DNA of 64,000 nt from Oligosphaera ethanolica (GCF_030814695.1 NZ_JAUSVL010000001.1:5430227-5494226); one strand, 5' to 3'. Counted from the stretch's first letter, positions 52,231 to 62,500 are shown. A program made the numbers and translations. Notes: generated by a model from the letters alone, not told the origin.

Positions 52231-53070
52231 ATGGTCCCGGAACCAGGTGATCCTTCAGTCGAAGTCGATGCGAAGCACGTCTGCGCCGCCTTTCGCGCGG
52301 TCGGCGCCGAGCCGGGCGACACCGTCATTTTCCACGCGTCCTTCAAGAGCATGGGCCATGTCAGCGGCGGTGCCTCGACGGTCTTTGACGGCGTCCTGGC
52401 GGCCACTTCTCCCGGCGGGACGGTGGCCATGCCCAGTCTCTGGTACAGCGGCAAGCCGGAAGAAACACCCGATCGCTTTGACGTGAAGACCTCGCCGACC
52501 TACGTGGGCGCGCTGGCCGAGGCCCTGCGCTTGGACCCGCGCAGCCACCGCAGCAACCACTGGTCACACGCCGTGGCCGCCATCGGCGCCCGCGCCCAGG
52601 AACTTACGGCACGGCACAGTGCCGGCTTGAGGCGCCCGGCCCCCTGGAGCGACACGGCCTTTGCCACGCGCAGCCCGTGGTGGCGCTTCTACGAGTGGAA
52701 CGCCCTCTACGCCTTTATCGGCGTGACCATGCGCGTCTGCACTATCAAGCACGCCATCGAGGGCGCCTTGGTCATGCGACATCTGGCGAGCATCCCCGCC
52801 GCGCGACGCTCCGAAGCCCGCGCCACGTTGAGCATGGACTGCGTCCAGCGGCTCTGGCCCTACTACAACAGCGAAGCCATGCAGGACGAACTCGCCGCCG
52901 CCGGGCTCCTGCATCAGACCAAGCTGGGCTCCGCAACCCTGCGCGCCATCCGCACCCGGCCACTGGTGGAAATCACCCTGGCGAAATTACTAGCCGAACC
53001 CGAGAAGTGGCTGCAGCCGCCTTTCCTAGAGTGGATCGCAAACCTCGAACGCTACCGCCAGGCGCCCTGA
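52231..53070 (+). CDS. AAC(3)-fold N-acetyltransferase (antibiotic_NAT superfamily)
   Basis: 279 residues from the ATG at 52231 with AAAGG about ten bases upstream; a longer frame to 52174 adds residues that do not match the family. Conserved segments: VIFHASFKSMGHVSGGASTVFDGVL, GGTVAMPSLW, TSPTYVGALAEALRL and RSNHWSHAVAAIGARAQEL, where the usual RSxHPxHS has Trp in place of Pro. The superfamily transfers an acetyl group to the 3-amino group of aminoglycosides, but many members (YokD-like) have unknown amine substrates. As first gene of a sugar-type operon it more likely acts on an amino sugar or cyclitol than as resistance. 32 bases to the next gene. Confidence 0.85.
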   Translation: MVPEPGDPSVEVDAKHVCAAFRAVGAEPGDTVIFHASFKSMGHVSGGASTVFDGVLAATSPGGTVAMPSLWYSGKPEETPDRFDVKTSPTYVGALAEALRLDPRSHRSNHWSHAVAAIGARAQELTARHSAGLRRPAPWSDTAFATRSPWWRFYEWNALYAFIGVTMRVCTIKHAIEGALVMRHLASIPAARRSEARATLSMDCVQRLWPYYNSEAMQDELAAAGLLHQTKLGSATLRAIRTRPLVEITLAKLLAEPEKWLQPPFLEWIANLERYRQAP

Positions 53071-53102
53071 AACGCGCACTCTACTTTGGACAAACACACG
53101 CC

Positions 53103-54113
53103 ATGACGACATTCGCCACCAGCGACGACCGCAAGGTCTACCAGGAAGAGCTCCTCGGCCGCCTCCCGGCCCGTATCTTCGACGCCCACGTCCATATCCG
53201 CAGCGCCGGCGATTTCCCGCCGGATTTCCAGTTCCCGCCGGACTCCTACCACCGACGTTTCGACAGCGACTTCTCCCTCGCACGCTGGCAAGATATCATG
53301 GCCGAGCTGCTCCCGCAGCAGGAGTGCTTCCTCAACTGCTTTGGCACACCGCACTTAGCCGCAGATCGCAACGTCGTCCCCGCCGTCGATAATCATCACG
53401 CCTTCGGTATGGCCCTGCTGTCACCGGCGGACTCCGTTGACGACCTGAAGGCCCGAATCGAAATGAATCACCTCGCCGGCGTCAAACCCTACCTCAACTT
53501 CGCGGCGGCGCATTGCCAGAAAGCACCGAACGACGTCGAGATCGCCGACATGTTCACGCCGGCCCAGCTGGACTACCTCAACGCCGCCGGCCTGATCGTC
53601 ACTCTACATATTCCACGCGCGCGGCGTTTTGCCGACCCACTCAACCAGCGACAGATGGTCGAGCTCTGCCGAAACTACCCGCGCGTAACCTTCATTTTCG
53701 CGCACATCGGCCGAGCCTACTACCGCCAAAATATCCTCGCCGCTAATCTTGAGGAACTGGCCGACTACCCCAACGCCTGGTTCGACACAGCCATGATCAA
53801 TCACGCGTGGGTGCTCGCCAATACCTGCGAGCGCTTCCCCCTCTCACGCCTTGTCTTCGGCAGCGACGCCCCCATCGCCTTCCTGCGCGGAAAATCCGTC
53901 GAAATCAACAACCAGTACGCCTATCTCATGGGCGAGCCATACCGGATCGGCACCACCCTCTACGATCCGCAATGCACCGTAAGCTTCTCCACCTTCTTCT
54001 ACGAGCAGCTCCGCGCCCTCCTCGATGTCCTGCCGCCCGCAGAACGCGAAAACGTCTTCTTCCACAACGCCTACAATCTCTTCCGTAACACCACGGCGAG
54101 GTACAACGCATGA
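53103..54113 (+). CDS. Amidohydrolase-2-family metal-dependent hydrolase
   Basis: 336 residues; ATG at 53103. The metal-dependent TIM barrel pattern is clear: IFDAHVHIRSAGDF (HxH), LIVTLHIPRARRF, RVTFIFAHIGRAYYRQNI and the Asp in RLVFGSDAPIAFLRG. Relatives include lactone hydrolases, decarboxylases and deacetylases. In this operon a lactonase or an amide/C-C bond cleaving role on a sugar acid is plausible. Its stop overlaps the next ATG (ATGA), so translation is coupled. Some residues (EINNQYAYLMGEPYRIG) form an insertion late in the barrel. Confidence 0.82.
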   Translation: MTTFATSDDRKVYQEELLGRLPARIFDAHVHIRSAGDFPPDFQFPPDSYHRRFDSDFSLARWQDIMAELLPQQECFLNCFGTPHLAADRNVVPAVDNHHAFGMALLSPADSVDDLKARIEMNHLAGVKPYLNFAAAHCQKAPNDVEIADMFTPAQLDYLNAAGLIVTLHIPRARRFADPLNQRQMVELCRNYPRVTFIFAHIGRAYYRQNILAANLEELADYPNAWFDTAMINHAWVLANTCERFPLSRLVFGSDAPIAFLRGKSVEINNQYAYLMGEPYRIGTTLYDPQCTVSFSTFFYEQLRALLDVLPPAERENVFFHNAYNLFRNTTARYNA

Positions 54114-55453
54114 AAATTGGCCTCCTCCCTCTCTACGTAGAACTCTACGACCGCGTCGCCCCACAACGCCGCCCGTCTATGCAACAGTGGGCGGACAAAG
54201 TCGGCGAGCTCCTCATTGCCAGAGGCTTTGACGTCGTGCAGGCGCCCATTTCCCGCCTCGCCGCTGAATTTACCGCCAGCGTCCGCCTCTGCGAAACCGC
54301 CGGCGCCGAGGCGATTGTTACCCTGCATCTGGCCTACTCGCCATCGCTGGAATCCATCGACGCCCTCGCCGCCACCGCCCTGCCCCTGGTGATTTTCGAT
54401 ACCACGCCCGACACCGACTTCGGTTTTGACTTCGGCGACAAGGTCATGGCCAATCACGGCATCCACGGCGTCCAGGACCTCTGCAATCTCCTCTTGCGCC
54501 GCAAAAAGCCTTTCCGCATCGCCTGCGGCCACTGCGAGCTGTCCAATGTCCTCGACGATCTGACGCAGCTGCTCAAAAGCGCCGCCATGGCGCATAAGAT
54601 GACTTATCCGCGCATCGGCAGCGTCGGCGGCAATTTCCCCGGCATGGGCGACTTTCTCGTCCCCGACGGCGCCTTCCCCATGGCGAAAATCGACTTCAGC
54701 TTTGCGGACGTCAGCGCCGAGGACATCGCCGCCGAAGAAGAGCGCGATCGCAAGCGCTTCGTTTTCGGCGAGTTCAGCGCCGATGCCTACCGCAATACGC
54801 TCCACGCCTCGCTGGCCATCCGCCACTGGCTGGAAAAGGAGCGGCTCGACGCCTTCACGATCTGCTTTCCGGGCATTACTCGCGCCAACCATTTTGCCAC
54901 CGTGCCCTTCTTGGAATGCTCCAAGGCGATGGCGCGCGGCATCGGCTACGCCGGTGAAGGCGACATGCTGACGGCCGCCCTGGTCGGCGCCCTCCTACGC
55001 GTCTATCCGCAAACGACATTCACCGAGATGTTCTGCCCAGACTGGCGCGGCCAGCGCATTTTCACCAGCCACATGGGCGAAATCAACCCGGCGCTGACGG
55101 CGGCAAAGCCGCTGCTCTCCGAGCGCAACTACATTTTTAGTGACACAGGCAATCCCGTCATTGCCACCGGCTCACTGCAGGCGGGCAAAGCCGCGCTGGT
55201 CAATCTCGCCCCGGGCTCGGATGGCGCCTTTACCCTCATTGCCGCGCCAGTCGAGTTTTTCGCGCCCGACACGCCCTCGACCCCAACCATCACCGGCTGG
55301 TTCCGGCCCGCCGGTGGCGACATCGCCGCCTTCCTCAAGCAATACAGCGAGCTGGGCGGCACCCATCATCTCGCGGCGACCTATGACGCCGATCTGGACG
55401 TGCTGCGCAACTTCAGCAAGCTCATGAACTGGCAGTTTGCTGTCGTCAAATAA
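54110..55453 (+). CDS. L-fucose/L-arabinose isomerase-like protein
   Basis: 447 residues; ATG overlaps the amidohydrolase stop by four bases. The start MKIGLLPLYVELYD and the alternating Rossmann-type domains with VDGVLPLE-like spacing resemble the FucI/AraA superfamily: GAEAIVTLHLAYSPSLES (substrate domain), RIGSVGGNFPGMGDF, DAFTICFPGITR, GIGYAGEGDMLTAALVGALL and TEMFCPDWRGQRIFTSHMGEINP, where Glu and Asp/His are in the metal-binding positions. Such enzymes interconvert aldoses and ketoses. The next genes encode an aminotransferase and an FGGY kinase, which fits an isomerase-kinase sugar route. The exact sugar is unknown. Confidence 0.82.
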   Translation: MKIGLLPLYVELYDRVAPQRRPSMQQWADKVGELLIARGFDVVQAPISRLAAEFTASVRLCETAGAEAIVTLHLAYSPSLESIDALAATALPLVIFDTTPDTDFGFDFGDKVMANHGIHGVQDLCNLLLRRKKPFRIACGHCELSNVLDDLTQLLKSAAMAHKMTYPRIGSVGGNFPGMGDFLVPDGAFPMAKIDFSFADVSAEDIAAEEERDRKRFVFGEFSADAYRNTLHASLAIRHWLEKERLDAFTICFPGITRANHFATVPFLECSKAMARGIGYAGEGDMLTAALVGALLRVYPQTTFTEMFCPDWRGQRIFTSHMGEINPALTAAKPLLSERNYIFSDTGNPVIATGSLQAGKAALVNLAPGSDGAFTLIAAPVEFFAPDTPSTPTITGWFRPAGGDIAAFLKQYSELGGTHHLAATYDADLDVLRNFSKLMNWQFAVVK

Positions 55454-55470
55454 GCAAAAGAGGCCTCATT

Positions 55471-57015
55471 ATGCTCGCAAATCTCACTCTGTCCCTAACC
55501 GATCTGCTGGGGAAGGACTACTTGTCAGCCGTCGTCGCCGCGCAGGCGGCGCTGACCGGCACCAGCGAGGCCGCGCTTTGGGCAATCGCCGACCGCAAGG
55601 TCGAATTCTACCCGCCGGCCTACGCCGCCCACGCCGAACGCCTCGCCAAGCTCACCGGCCAGCAGCTCTGCCCACCCATGGTCAATGCACCGGCCGGCGC
55701 GGCGACCAAGGCCTTTGCCGCTGCCCAGCATTCGGCCATGGCGCCGCTGGCCTGCCTGGGCTGCACCCGCATCGGCGAAGACGGCCGAGCCTATTTCACC
55801 GCCAAAAGCGAGCACTACCACATCTCCCTCGGACACAAATTCCCCGGCTACGAACTCCTGACGCTGGCTTCGCAGCTGGGCATTGTCAACGCGACCCACA
55901 ACAACACCCGGGGCTTCATCACCCGCAAACTGGAGCAGGAGCTCGTGCGCGTGGCCAACGGCATCGCACTGGGCGACCAGGCTGCCCTCACGGCCGTCAT
56001 CGCCTCGCCCGACGAGCGTGCCCTTAATCGCGTCATCAATCTTGAAACCGGCAGTCTCGCCGTCGAAAGCGCCCTCAAAATGCTCTTGGCCCGCTTCTAC
56101 CGGCTCGACCAGACCTACTCCGAGCCGCCCTACGCCGGCCGGACGCCCGTCTTTCTGGTCATGGCGGACTTCAATGGCAACTGCGAGGCAAACTATCACG
56201 GCACGACCATCCTTACCCAAATTCTGCGCGGCATGTGGCCGGAACTCAAACAACAACTCGCCCAGGACGGCCTCTACCAGGTCGTGCCCGTGGCCATCAA
56301 CGACTTCGCCGACTTCGCCACCAAAGTCGCCAAATTCGACGCCGGCCCCTACAAAGTCGCCGGTTTCTTCCACGAACTGGTGCTGATGAATTACGGCGGC
56401 ATCCGCCTCACCGAAAACTACGTCCAACGCTGCCACGCGCTGGCCAGAGAGCACGACATCCCAACCATGGTCGACGAAATCCAGTCCTGCATGTGGTCGC
56501 CTGAGCTCTTTCTTTTCAAAGAGTACGGCATCACGCCCGACTTCGTCTCCGTTGGCAAGGGCTTCCCCGGCGGCGAATACCCGGCCAGCAAGATCATCAC
56601 CAACGCGAAGATGGACACCCTCAACCAGTTTGGTGCCCTCGTGACCAACGGCCAGGAAGAACTGGCCTCCTTGGCCTACTTGGTGACCATGGCTTTCGCC
56701 GAACACAATCGCGACCATACCGCGACCGTGGGCAAATTCTACCAACAAGCCGCTCACGCACTGGCCGCAGAATTCCCCACCGTCCTCGAGAAAATCGCTG
56801 GCGACGGCCTGCTGACCAGCTTTGTCTTCCGAGATTCGGCGACGACGCAGGCCTTTGTCCGCTTCATGAATGATCGCTGCTACGATGTCAGCGCGCAGAC
56901 GTACAAAGCCAATTGCCCGCCGGTGGCACTCACCAAATTGCCGCTCGTGGTATCGGAATCAATGATCACCCAACTCATTGACGTCATGCGCGAGGGCCTG
57001 CAGCAATGCATGTAA
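55471..57015 (+). CDS. Class III (PLP-dependent) aminotransferase-like protein
   Basis: 514 residues; ATG at 55471, AGAGG upstream, 17 bases after the isomerase. About 90 residues precede the usual core. Core motifs: NLETGSLAVESALKMLLARF (PLP binding), PTMVDEIQSCMWSPELFLFKEYGITPDFVSVGKGFPGG with the internal-aldimine Lys363 and the preceding Asp of VDEIQ. FGALVTNGQEELASLAYLVTM closes the site. Family members transfer amino groups to ketones or aldehydes, for example on amino sugars or omega-amino acids. Length is above the typical 430-450 because of the N-terminal part. It overlaps the kinase gene by ten bases. Confidence 0.85.
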   Translation: MLANLTLSLTDLLGKDYLSAVVAAQAALTGTSEAALWAIADRKVEFYPPAYAAHAERLAKLTGQQLCPPMVNAPAGAATKAFAAAQHSAMAPLACLGCTRIGEDGRAYFTAKSEHYHISLGHKFPGYELLTLASQLGIVNATHNNTRGFITRKLEQELVRVANGIALGDQAALTAVIASPDERALNRVINLETGSLAVESALKMLLARFYRLDQTYSEPPYAGRTPVFLVMADFNGNCEANYHGTTILTQILRGMWPELKQQLAQDGLYQVVPVAINDFADFATKVAKFDAGPYKVAGFFHELVLMNYGGIRLTENYVQRCHALAREHDIPTMVDEIQSCMWSPELFLFKEYGITPDFVSVGKGFPGGEYPASKIITNAKMDTLNQFGALVTNGQEELASLAYLVTMAFAEHNRDHTATVGKFYQQAAHALAAEFPTVLEKIAGDGLLTSFVFRDSATTQAFVRFMNDRCYDVSAQTYKANCPPVALTKLPLVVSESMITQLIDVMREGLQQCM

Positions 57016-58295
57016 TTGGTCTCGATCTGGGCACGTCCCGTTTCAAAGGCGTCATTCTGGCCGCCAATGGCCGGGCCGTCCTCGCTGCCGCCGAACGTGA
57101 ACTGCGTTTCATCAAGGACGGTCCACGCGTGGAGATCGACCCGGAAGATCACTGGCAGTCCTTCACGTCACTCCTGCGGGAACTGGTTGCCGCCGCCCAC
57201 GGCGACAGCGACATCGCTCTCTGCTTCGCCGCCGCCGCCGGCAACACGCTGCTTCTCGACCCGCAGACCGGCACGCCGCTGACCAACATCATCAGCTGGC
57301 TTGACCAACGCGTCGATAGCGACGACCTGCCCGCGCTTCACGGCCTGGACCCCGAGAAACTCCGCGCCCTCACCGGCTGGCCGACTATCACCCGCATGAC
57401 CCTCGCCCACCTGGCCTTCTTCCGCAAACACGCTGCGGACATCCTCGACCGCGCCATAGTGTCGCAGAATCAGGCCTATCTGCTTTGCCGACTGACGGGC
57501 AAGCACCTGGTGGATTTCTCGGCGGCGGTGCCTTTCCGCGTGGTCGATCAGCTCAACGAATGTTACGACCCAGCTTTGCTGCGCCGCTTCGCCCTGCGCC
57601 CTGAACAGCTCCCGCAGCTCATCCCAGTGGGCGCCTTCGCGGGAACCGTTTTGCCAGCAGCAGCTGCTGCAACCGGCCTGCCGCCGACCACCCGCATCTA
57701 CGCCGGCTGCTTCGACCACCCGGCAGCGGCACGCGCCTCAGCCGTCCAGCACGAAGGCGACCTGCTGCTCTCCTGCGGCACGTCGTGGGTGGGCTTCCTG
57801 CCCTGCCGCGATCGCCAAAAGCTGCTGACGGCCAGACTGCTGATCGATCCCTTTCGGCGCCACGAAAACGGCACTTGGGCCGGCATGTTCTCCATCCCCG
57901 GCATCGGACCGCTCATCGACGAGTACGTCCACCGCTACATCGCGCCAGTCTGTCACGATCCCTTCCAACGCTTCGACGAGCTGGCAAGAGCCCACTGCGC
58001 CGGCGCCTGCCGCATCGATCTGACCACGCCATACGCACAGCCCAATGGCACTCCCGGCGAAGCCGCTCGCGCCCTCATGGAAGCCGCCGCCGAAGGTCTG
58101 GCGCGCGAACTCACCCGCCTAAAAGCCCACGGCCTCACCTTTCAACACGCCGTCATGGTCGGCGGCCCCGCCAAAAGCACCGTCTGGCCACAGATCGTCG
58201 CCCAAAAAACTGGCCTCGCTATCAGCGTCGGCAGCGCCGCCGCCGGCGCCATCGGCGCCGCCCGCATCGCCCTCGCCGCCACACAAACCCAGTAG
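57006..58295 (+). CDS. FGGY-family carbohydrate kinase
   Basis: 429 residues; ATG overlapping the aminotransferase stop by ten bases. Phosphate loop MHVIGLDLGTSRFKGVIL, adenine/sugar segment NIISWLDQRVD (the WxDxR of FGGY enzymes), YAGCFDHPAAARASAVQ and the second nucleotide motif LLLSCGTSWVG. The C-terminal FGGY signature region is GLTFQHAVMVGGPAKSTVWPQIVAQKTGL. It phosphorylates a ketose or sugar alcohol with ATP, usually right after an isomerase. It is slightly shorter than the common 480-550 residues. It ends the operon; motif E and hairpin repeats follow. Confidence 0.9.
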   Translation: MHVIGLDLGTSRFKGVILAANGRAVLAAAERELRFIKDGPRVEIDPEDHWQSFTSLLRELVAAAHGDSDIALCFAAAAGNTLLLDPQTGTPLTNIISWLDQRVDSDDLPALHGLDPEKLRALTGWPTITRMTLAHLAFFRKHAADILDRAIVSQNQAYLLCRLTGKHLVDFSAAVPFRVVDQLNECYDPALLRRFALRPEQLPQLIPVGAFAGTVLPAAAAATGLPPTTRIYAGCFDHPAAARASAVQHEGDLLLSCGTSWVGFLPCRDRQKLLTARLLIDPFRRHENGTWAGMFSIPGIGPLIDEYVHRYIAPVCHDPFQRFDELARAHCAGACRIDLTTPYAQPNGTPGEAARALMEAAAEGLARELTRLKAHGLTFQHAVMVGGPAKSTVWPQIVAQKTGLAISVGSAAAGAIGAARIALAATQTQ

Positions 58296-58656
58296 ACGGC
58301 GCAAGGTGCCTGCACCCACCACCCCCGCGCCGGCCCAACTGCCGCACGCAAGCGTGCGGCCACTGGACGACGGCCTTCGCGCCTTCGCGTGAGACAAAAA
58401 GCCCAAGCCGGCGGCGTGAATTGCCGCGCAGCGGCAAGACAGGCCGCCTTTCTTTGCCTTCGCCTTTGCCTTTGTCTTCTTCGCGCCTTCGCGTCTTCGC
58501 GTGCGAAAAAAAAGGCGGACACGCCAGTCCGCCCTACGAAAATCGACTGCCAGATTTTCAATTGCTGCAAAACGGCAGGCGCACCGCAAGACTTCACAAC
58601 AAGCTTGCTTTTTTTCTCGAACCTTATTTGCATCATCCTGCACTTATGCTAGCTTT
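58296..58656. repeat. Gene-free region with motif E and a family F hairpin
   Basis: Motif E copies (CGCGCCTTCGCGTGAGACAA at about 58379; CGCGCCTTCGCGTCTTCGCG at about 58482, both followed by A-rich runs) and hairpin GGCGGAC/GTCCGCC (58514-58533). The early part has CCGCACGCAAGCGTGCGG, a perfect palindrome at 58341-58358. The region becomes AT-rich toward the prepilin-like gene. Confidence 0.6.
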
Positions 58657-58692
58657 ACCTTAATCATATTTTAATCAAGCTTTAATTAAGGT
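58657..58692. promoter_or_regulatory. Candidate operator: perfect inverted repeat upstream of a prepilin-like gene
   Basis: ACCTTAAT (58657-58664) and ATTAAGGT (58685-58692) are exact inverted repeats 20 bases apart, within an AT-rich block about 80-110 bases before the ATG at 58770. The spacing of two full helical turns plus would suit a dimeric regulator such as the GntR protein encoded at 62976. Confidence 0.4.
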
Positions 58693-58769
58693 TACGTGCA
58701 TTCTGTCGGTATCCCTGCACCATCGTGAGTTTTGCATCCCCACAGTTCCCAACAAAAAGGAGCATTCCC

Positions 58770-59504
58770 ATGGTTACACGACATCGCCACAACGCCTTTA
58801 CGCTGATTGAGTTATTAGTTGTGATCGCCATCATCGCCATCCTGGCGGCAATGCTCCTGCCGGCTTTGACCAAGGCGCGGGAGAAGGCCCGCGCCATCAA
58901 CTGCACCAGCAACATGCGCAATCTGGGCCAGGCAGTGATCATGTACGCCGGCGACGCGGATGGCCGTCTGCCGCCAACGAACGACTGGCTGTCCTATCAC
59001 ATCATCCACCTCTGCAACTACCTGGGCATCACGCCAGACAAAGTCAGCGGCTCAGTGGTCGGCTTCAAGAACACCAACACCATCATGCACTGTCCAAGCC
59101 TGCCAACAGCAAGCTCTTCCCCACGCTGGACAGGCAGCGCGGTAAATCCATATTATCACACGACCTACATGCCGACGCAACGCAGCTGCGCCGGCGGCAT
59201 CGGCACTGCCTGGCACATGTACGACAGCAGCGCCAGCAAACACATTCTTTGCCCGCCGCTGGACAGTCTGCCATCCAACAACGTACTGATGGTTGAAATG
59301 GCTTGGGCGTGGAATAACTCAGCCAGTGGCATTGATTTCAATCGCTGTGGGCAGGCCTTCGGCAGCGCCGACCACAGCTACACCAGCGCCCACGCGCCCA
59401 ACTGGATACACAGCCAGTCATCCAATTTCCTCTTTGTCGACGGCCATGTCCAGATGTCCCGCTATGGCGGCGATAAATTTGACGACAACTACCAGCCAAA
59501 ATAA
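58770..59504 (+). CDS. Prepilin-like H-Xn-DG protein
   Basis: 244 residues from the ATG at 58770, with AAAAGGAG eight to nine bases upstream; the longer frame to 58725 is rejected. MVTRHRHNA precedes FTLIELLVVIAIIAILA and LTKAREKARAINCTSNMRNLGQAVIMYAGDADG. Middle Cys residues and the end SSNFLFVDGHVQMSRYGGD give the DG motif. The residue before FTLIE is Ala, which prepilin peptidases tolerate better than the His in the 26-kb pair. It is first in a unit with the secreted hydrolase, 57 bases downstream, and then a regulator gene, the same order as at 8264-3101. Confidence 0.88.
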   Translation: MVTRHRHNAFTLIELLVVIAIIAILAAMLLPALTKAREKARAINCTSNMRNLGQAVIMYAGDADGRLPPTNDWLSYHIIHLCNYLGITPDKVSGSVVGFKNTNTIMHCPSLPTASSSPRWTGSAVNPYYHTTYMPTQRSCAGGIGTAWHMYDSSASKHILCPPLDSLPSNNVLMVEMAWAWNNSASGIDFNRCGQAFGSADHSYTSAHAPNWIHSQSSNFLFVDGHVQMSRYGGDKFDDNYQPK

Positions 59505-59561
59505 GACAACGCGCCCGCGCCAAGCCACCACACATAAATCAACGACAACGGAGAAATGACC

Positions 59562-62500
59562 ATGAAACGACTGGCAGTGATCATGTTCCTGGCTTGCCTG
59601 GTTGCGTATGCCGGCGAGGGCCTGAAGGTGTCGGAGTCGCGGCATTTGCTGCGTATTGTCAGTAATGGCGTCACGCTGATGGACAACGACAATCTAGTCC
59701 TTCAGACAGACACCTGGCAGATCATCCGCAACCTCCAGAAAACGCCTTTCACCGTCAAACGCGATGACAACGGCTTTGTCCATCGCTGGGAGCAACGCGA
59801 CGACGGCCTCGTCATCGAACGCCGCGTGCGACGCCTGCCGGACAATGCCTACCGCATTGAATACGACCTGGAGTTGCTGCCGGGCATTGCGGGCGGTAAG
59901 GCCATAGAGCTCACCATGCATTTCCGCGTCGCGCCCATGGATTTCCCTGCGGCAGACTTGCCCATCGGCCCCCTGACCGGCCCCATACGCGTGCCGACTC
60001 TCGGCGGGAACATCCGCATCGACCCGGCTGGCACGACGGCTGTCGGCACCCTGGCCCTGCAGGACATGCGCGATGTGTCCTGGTGCCAACGCTTCCGCCT
60101 GCACTTTGCCGCAACGTACGACCCCGCGACAGGCTATCGTGGCAAGGTAGCCTATACCATTAGTCAGGAGTCGCCTTGGAGTCCTCTCTTCGCGCCCATC
60201 GCCCTGGACGGCGTTGCCAACCGCAGCTACGCAGACGACGTCGCCGGCAACGGCTGGACGGGACAGGGCCCGCAAAATTGCCTGGCCAGTTTTCCCGCCG
60301 ACCAGCCCATTACCGCCGGCGGCTACGTATTCCAACCCGCGACTAAAGCCCTGATCCTGCGGAGCCGCAACACGCCAAACTTCCCCATGAACAGCGGCCG
60401 CGTGCAGCTGCCCAAGCCGGAGCGCTTCGCGTCCTTCGGTTTCCTCCATACCGCCGCGTGGAGCAACTCAGATGCCGGCGCGGCGGTCGCCAACTACCGA
60501 GTCCACTACGCCGACGGCAGCCACGCTGACCTGCCACTACGCTTTCTCATCGACGTGGAAGACTGGTGGAATGTGCGCAATATGCACAATGCCCTGGTGG
60601 CCTGGACAGGCGACAACGGCGGCGGCCGCAACGTCGCGGTATTCATGTCCCGCAAGAACAACCCGCACCCCGAACGCCCCGTCACCGCCCTCGAATTCAT
60701 CTCGACCGACTCGGTCACGACCGTGTCGGTCATCGCCGCCACCGGCGTCCGCCAAGCGCTGCTGACGCCCGCCATGGCCGAAGAACTGGAACGGCAAGCC
60801 GGCACCTGGGAAAACAACGTCAACCCGGACATCACGGCCGACTGGTTCCCCTGCCCAATCCCCTGGCAGGACAGCGTCCAGCCCGGCAGCGCCCTCGACT
60901 TCAGCGGCCTGAACCACCGCCCTGCCGGCAAATACGGCTTCCTCCGGCGGGTCGGCGACCACTTCGAATTCGCCGATCGCCCCGGCGAAGACGTGCGTTT
61001 CTGGGGCACCAATTTCGCCATCACCGGGCCATTCCCGGAGAAGGACCTCGCGCCTGGTATCGCCAAATGCATGGCGGCGCAGGGCGTCAATATGGTGCGC
61101 ATGCACCTCTACGCGGCCAGGCCGGTTCTGATCAACTCACCCGACGGCACCCTCAAACCCGATATGCTCGACCGCATGCAGTTCCTCATGGCCGAACTGA
61201 TCAAAAACGGCGTCTATATCTACATGGACCTCAATGACGGCATGTGCTATGACCAGCTGCTCGCAAGACCTTCGACCTTCCCGGTCGAAGAACGCCTGAA
61301 ACTGTCGTCGCTCTTCGACCGCGATCTAATCCGGGCAACCAAACGCATGGCCGAACTACTCTTCGCCACCGTCAATCCATACACCGGCAAACGCCCGGTG
61401 GATGACCCCGGCATCGCCTGCTACGAAATCATGAACGAGGTCAGTATGCTCTCCAACTGGCATGATCTGCGCGAAGCCGTGCGGCCGCCCAAAACCATGC
61501 TCCCCAAACTGGAAAAACTCTGGCACGACTGGCTGCGCAAAAATGGCCACGACCTCTGCGACCTGCCGACCAATTTCAGCCTCAGCGAGTCCGGCCGCCG
61601 CTTCGCCATTGAGCTCGACAACGCCTACATCAGCGAAATGGCAGCGTTCCTCCGCAACCTGGGCGTCCGTGCGCCGATCAGTGCCACCAATATCACCTTT
61701 GCCAACGGTAACTTCGCGGCGGCGCCATACGTGGATTACTTCGGCGATCACTTCTATTGGGCCCACCCCAATTTCCGCGCGCAACCCAAGAGCTACCCCA
61801 TTGAACCTTCCCTGACTCGACCAGTCACGGCGACAATCATTCCGGGCCTGCCCAAATCGTCCTTGGTAGGCTATCCGGTGGTGCACTCGGAGTGGAATTA
61901 CTGCTATCCCAATTCCTACCGCTGCGAAGGCCTGCCCTTGGCTACGGCCTACGCTGCCTACCAGGGCTGGGACGGCATGATTTTCTATGGGGCGACGGGC
62001 TCCTGCGACGACGGCGACTGGAACCGCTTCCGCAACAACCCGAACATCCAGATACACTCTCAGCAGACGGACCCGGCGACCTGGGGCCTGACCCACTTCG
62101 CGGCCAATCTGTACCGGCGCGGTGACGTCCAGCCGGCGCAACGCGATCTGCGCGTCGTTCTCCCCCAGTCGGCCCTCTACTCGACACAACTGGCAGCCAG
62201 CGCCCTGCCCTTTCTACCATCGCTGGGCCGTTTCAGCTTCGAATTCGCAGCCGATGAGAACACAAACTGGCTGGGCGAACTGGCCATGCAGATCGACGCG
62301 AAAAAAGAAGATCTCTACGACCAGGTCCTGAAGATACTAGGCGATCGGCGCAGCAGCGACCGCCGGCTCTGCTCGGACACCAACGAGCTACGCCGCTATC
62401 CCAAACCAGGCCTGTTCTTGATCGACACCCCAAAGAGCCAATGCATCACCGGCCGTCTCTGCGATCTGCCGGAAATCGGCGACCGCCCCCGCAACCTGGC

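Noticed and set aside
52231..53070. Aminoglycoside resistance gene
   Set aside because: The fold matches AAC(3), but the gene opens a sugar-type operon and has no mobile context; calling resistance would go beyond the evidence.
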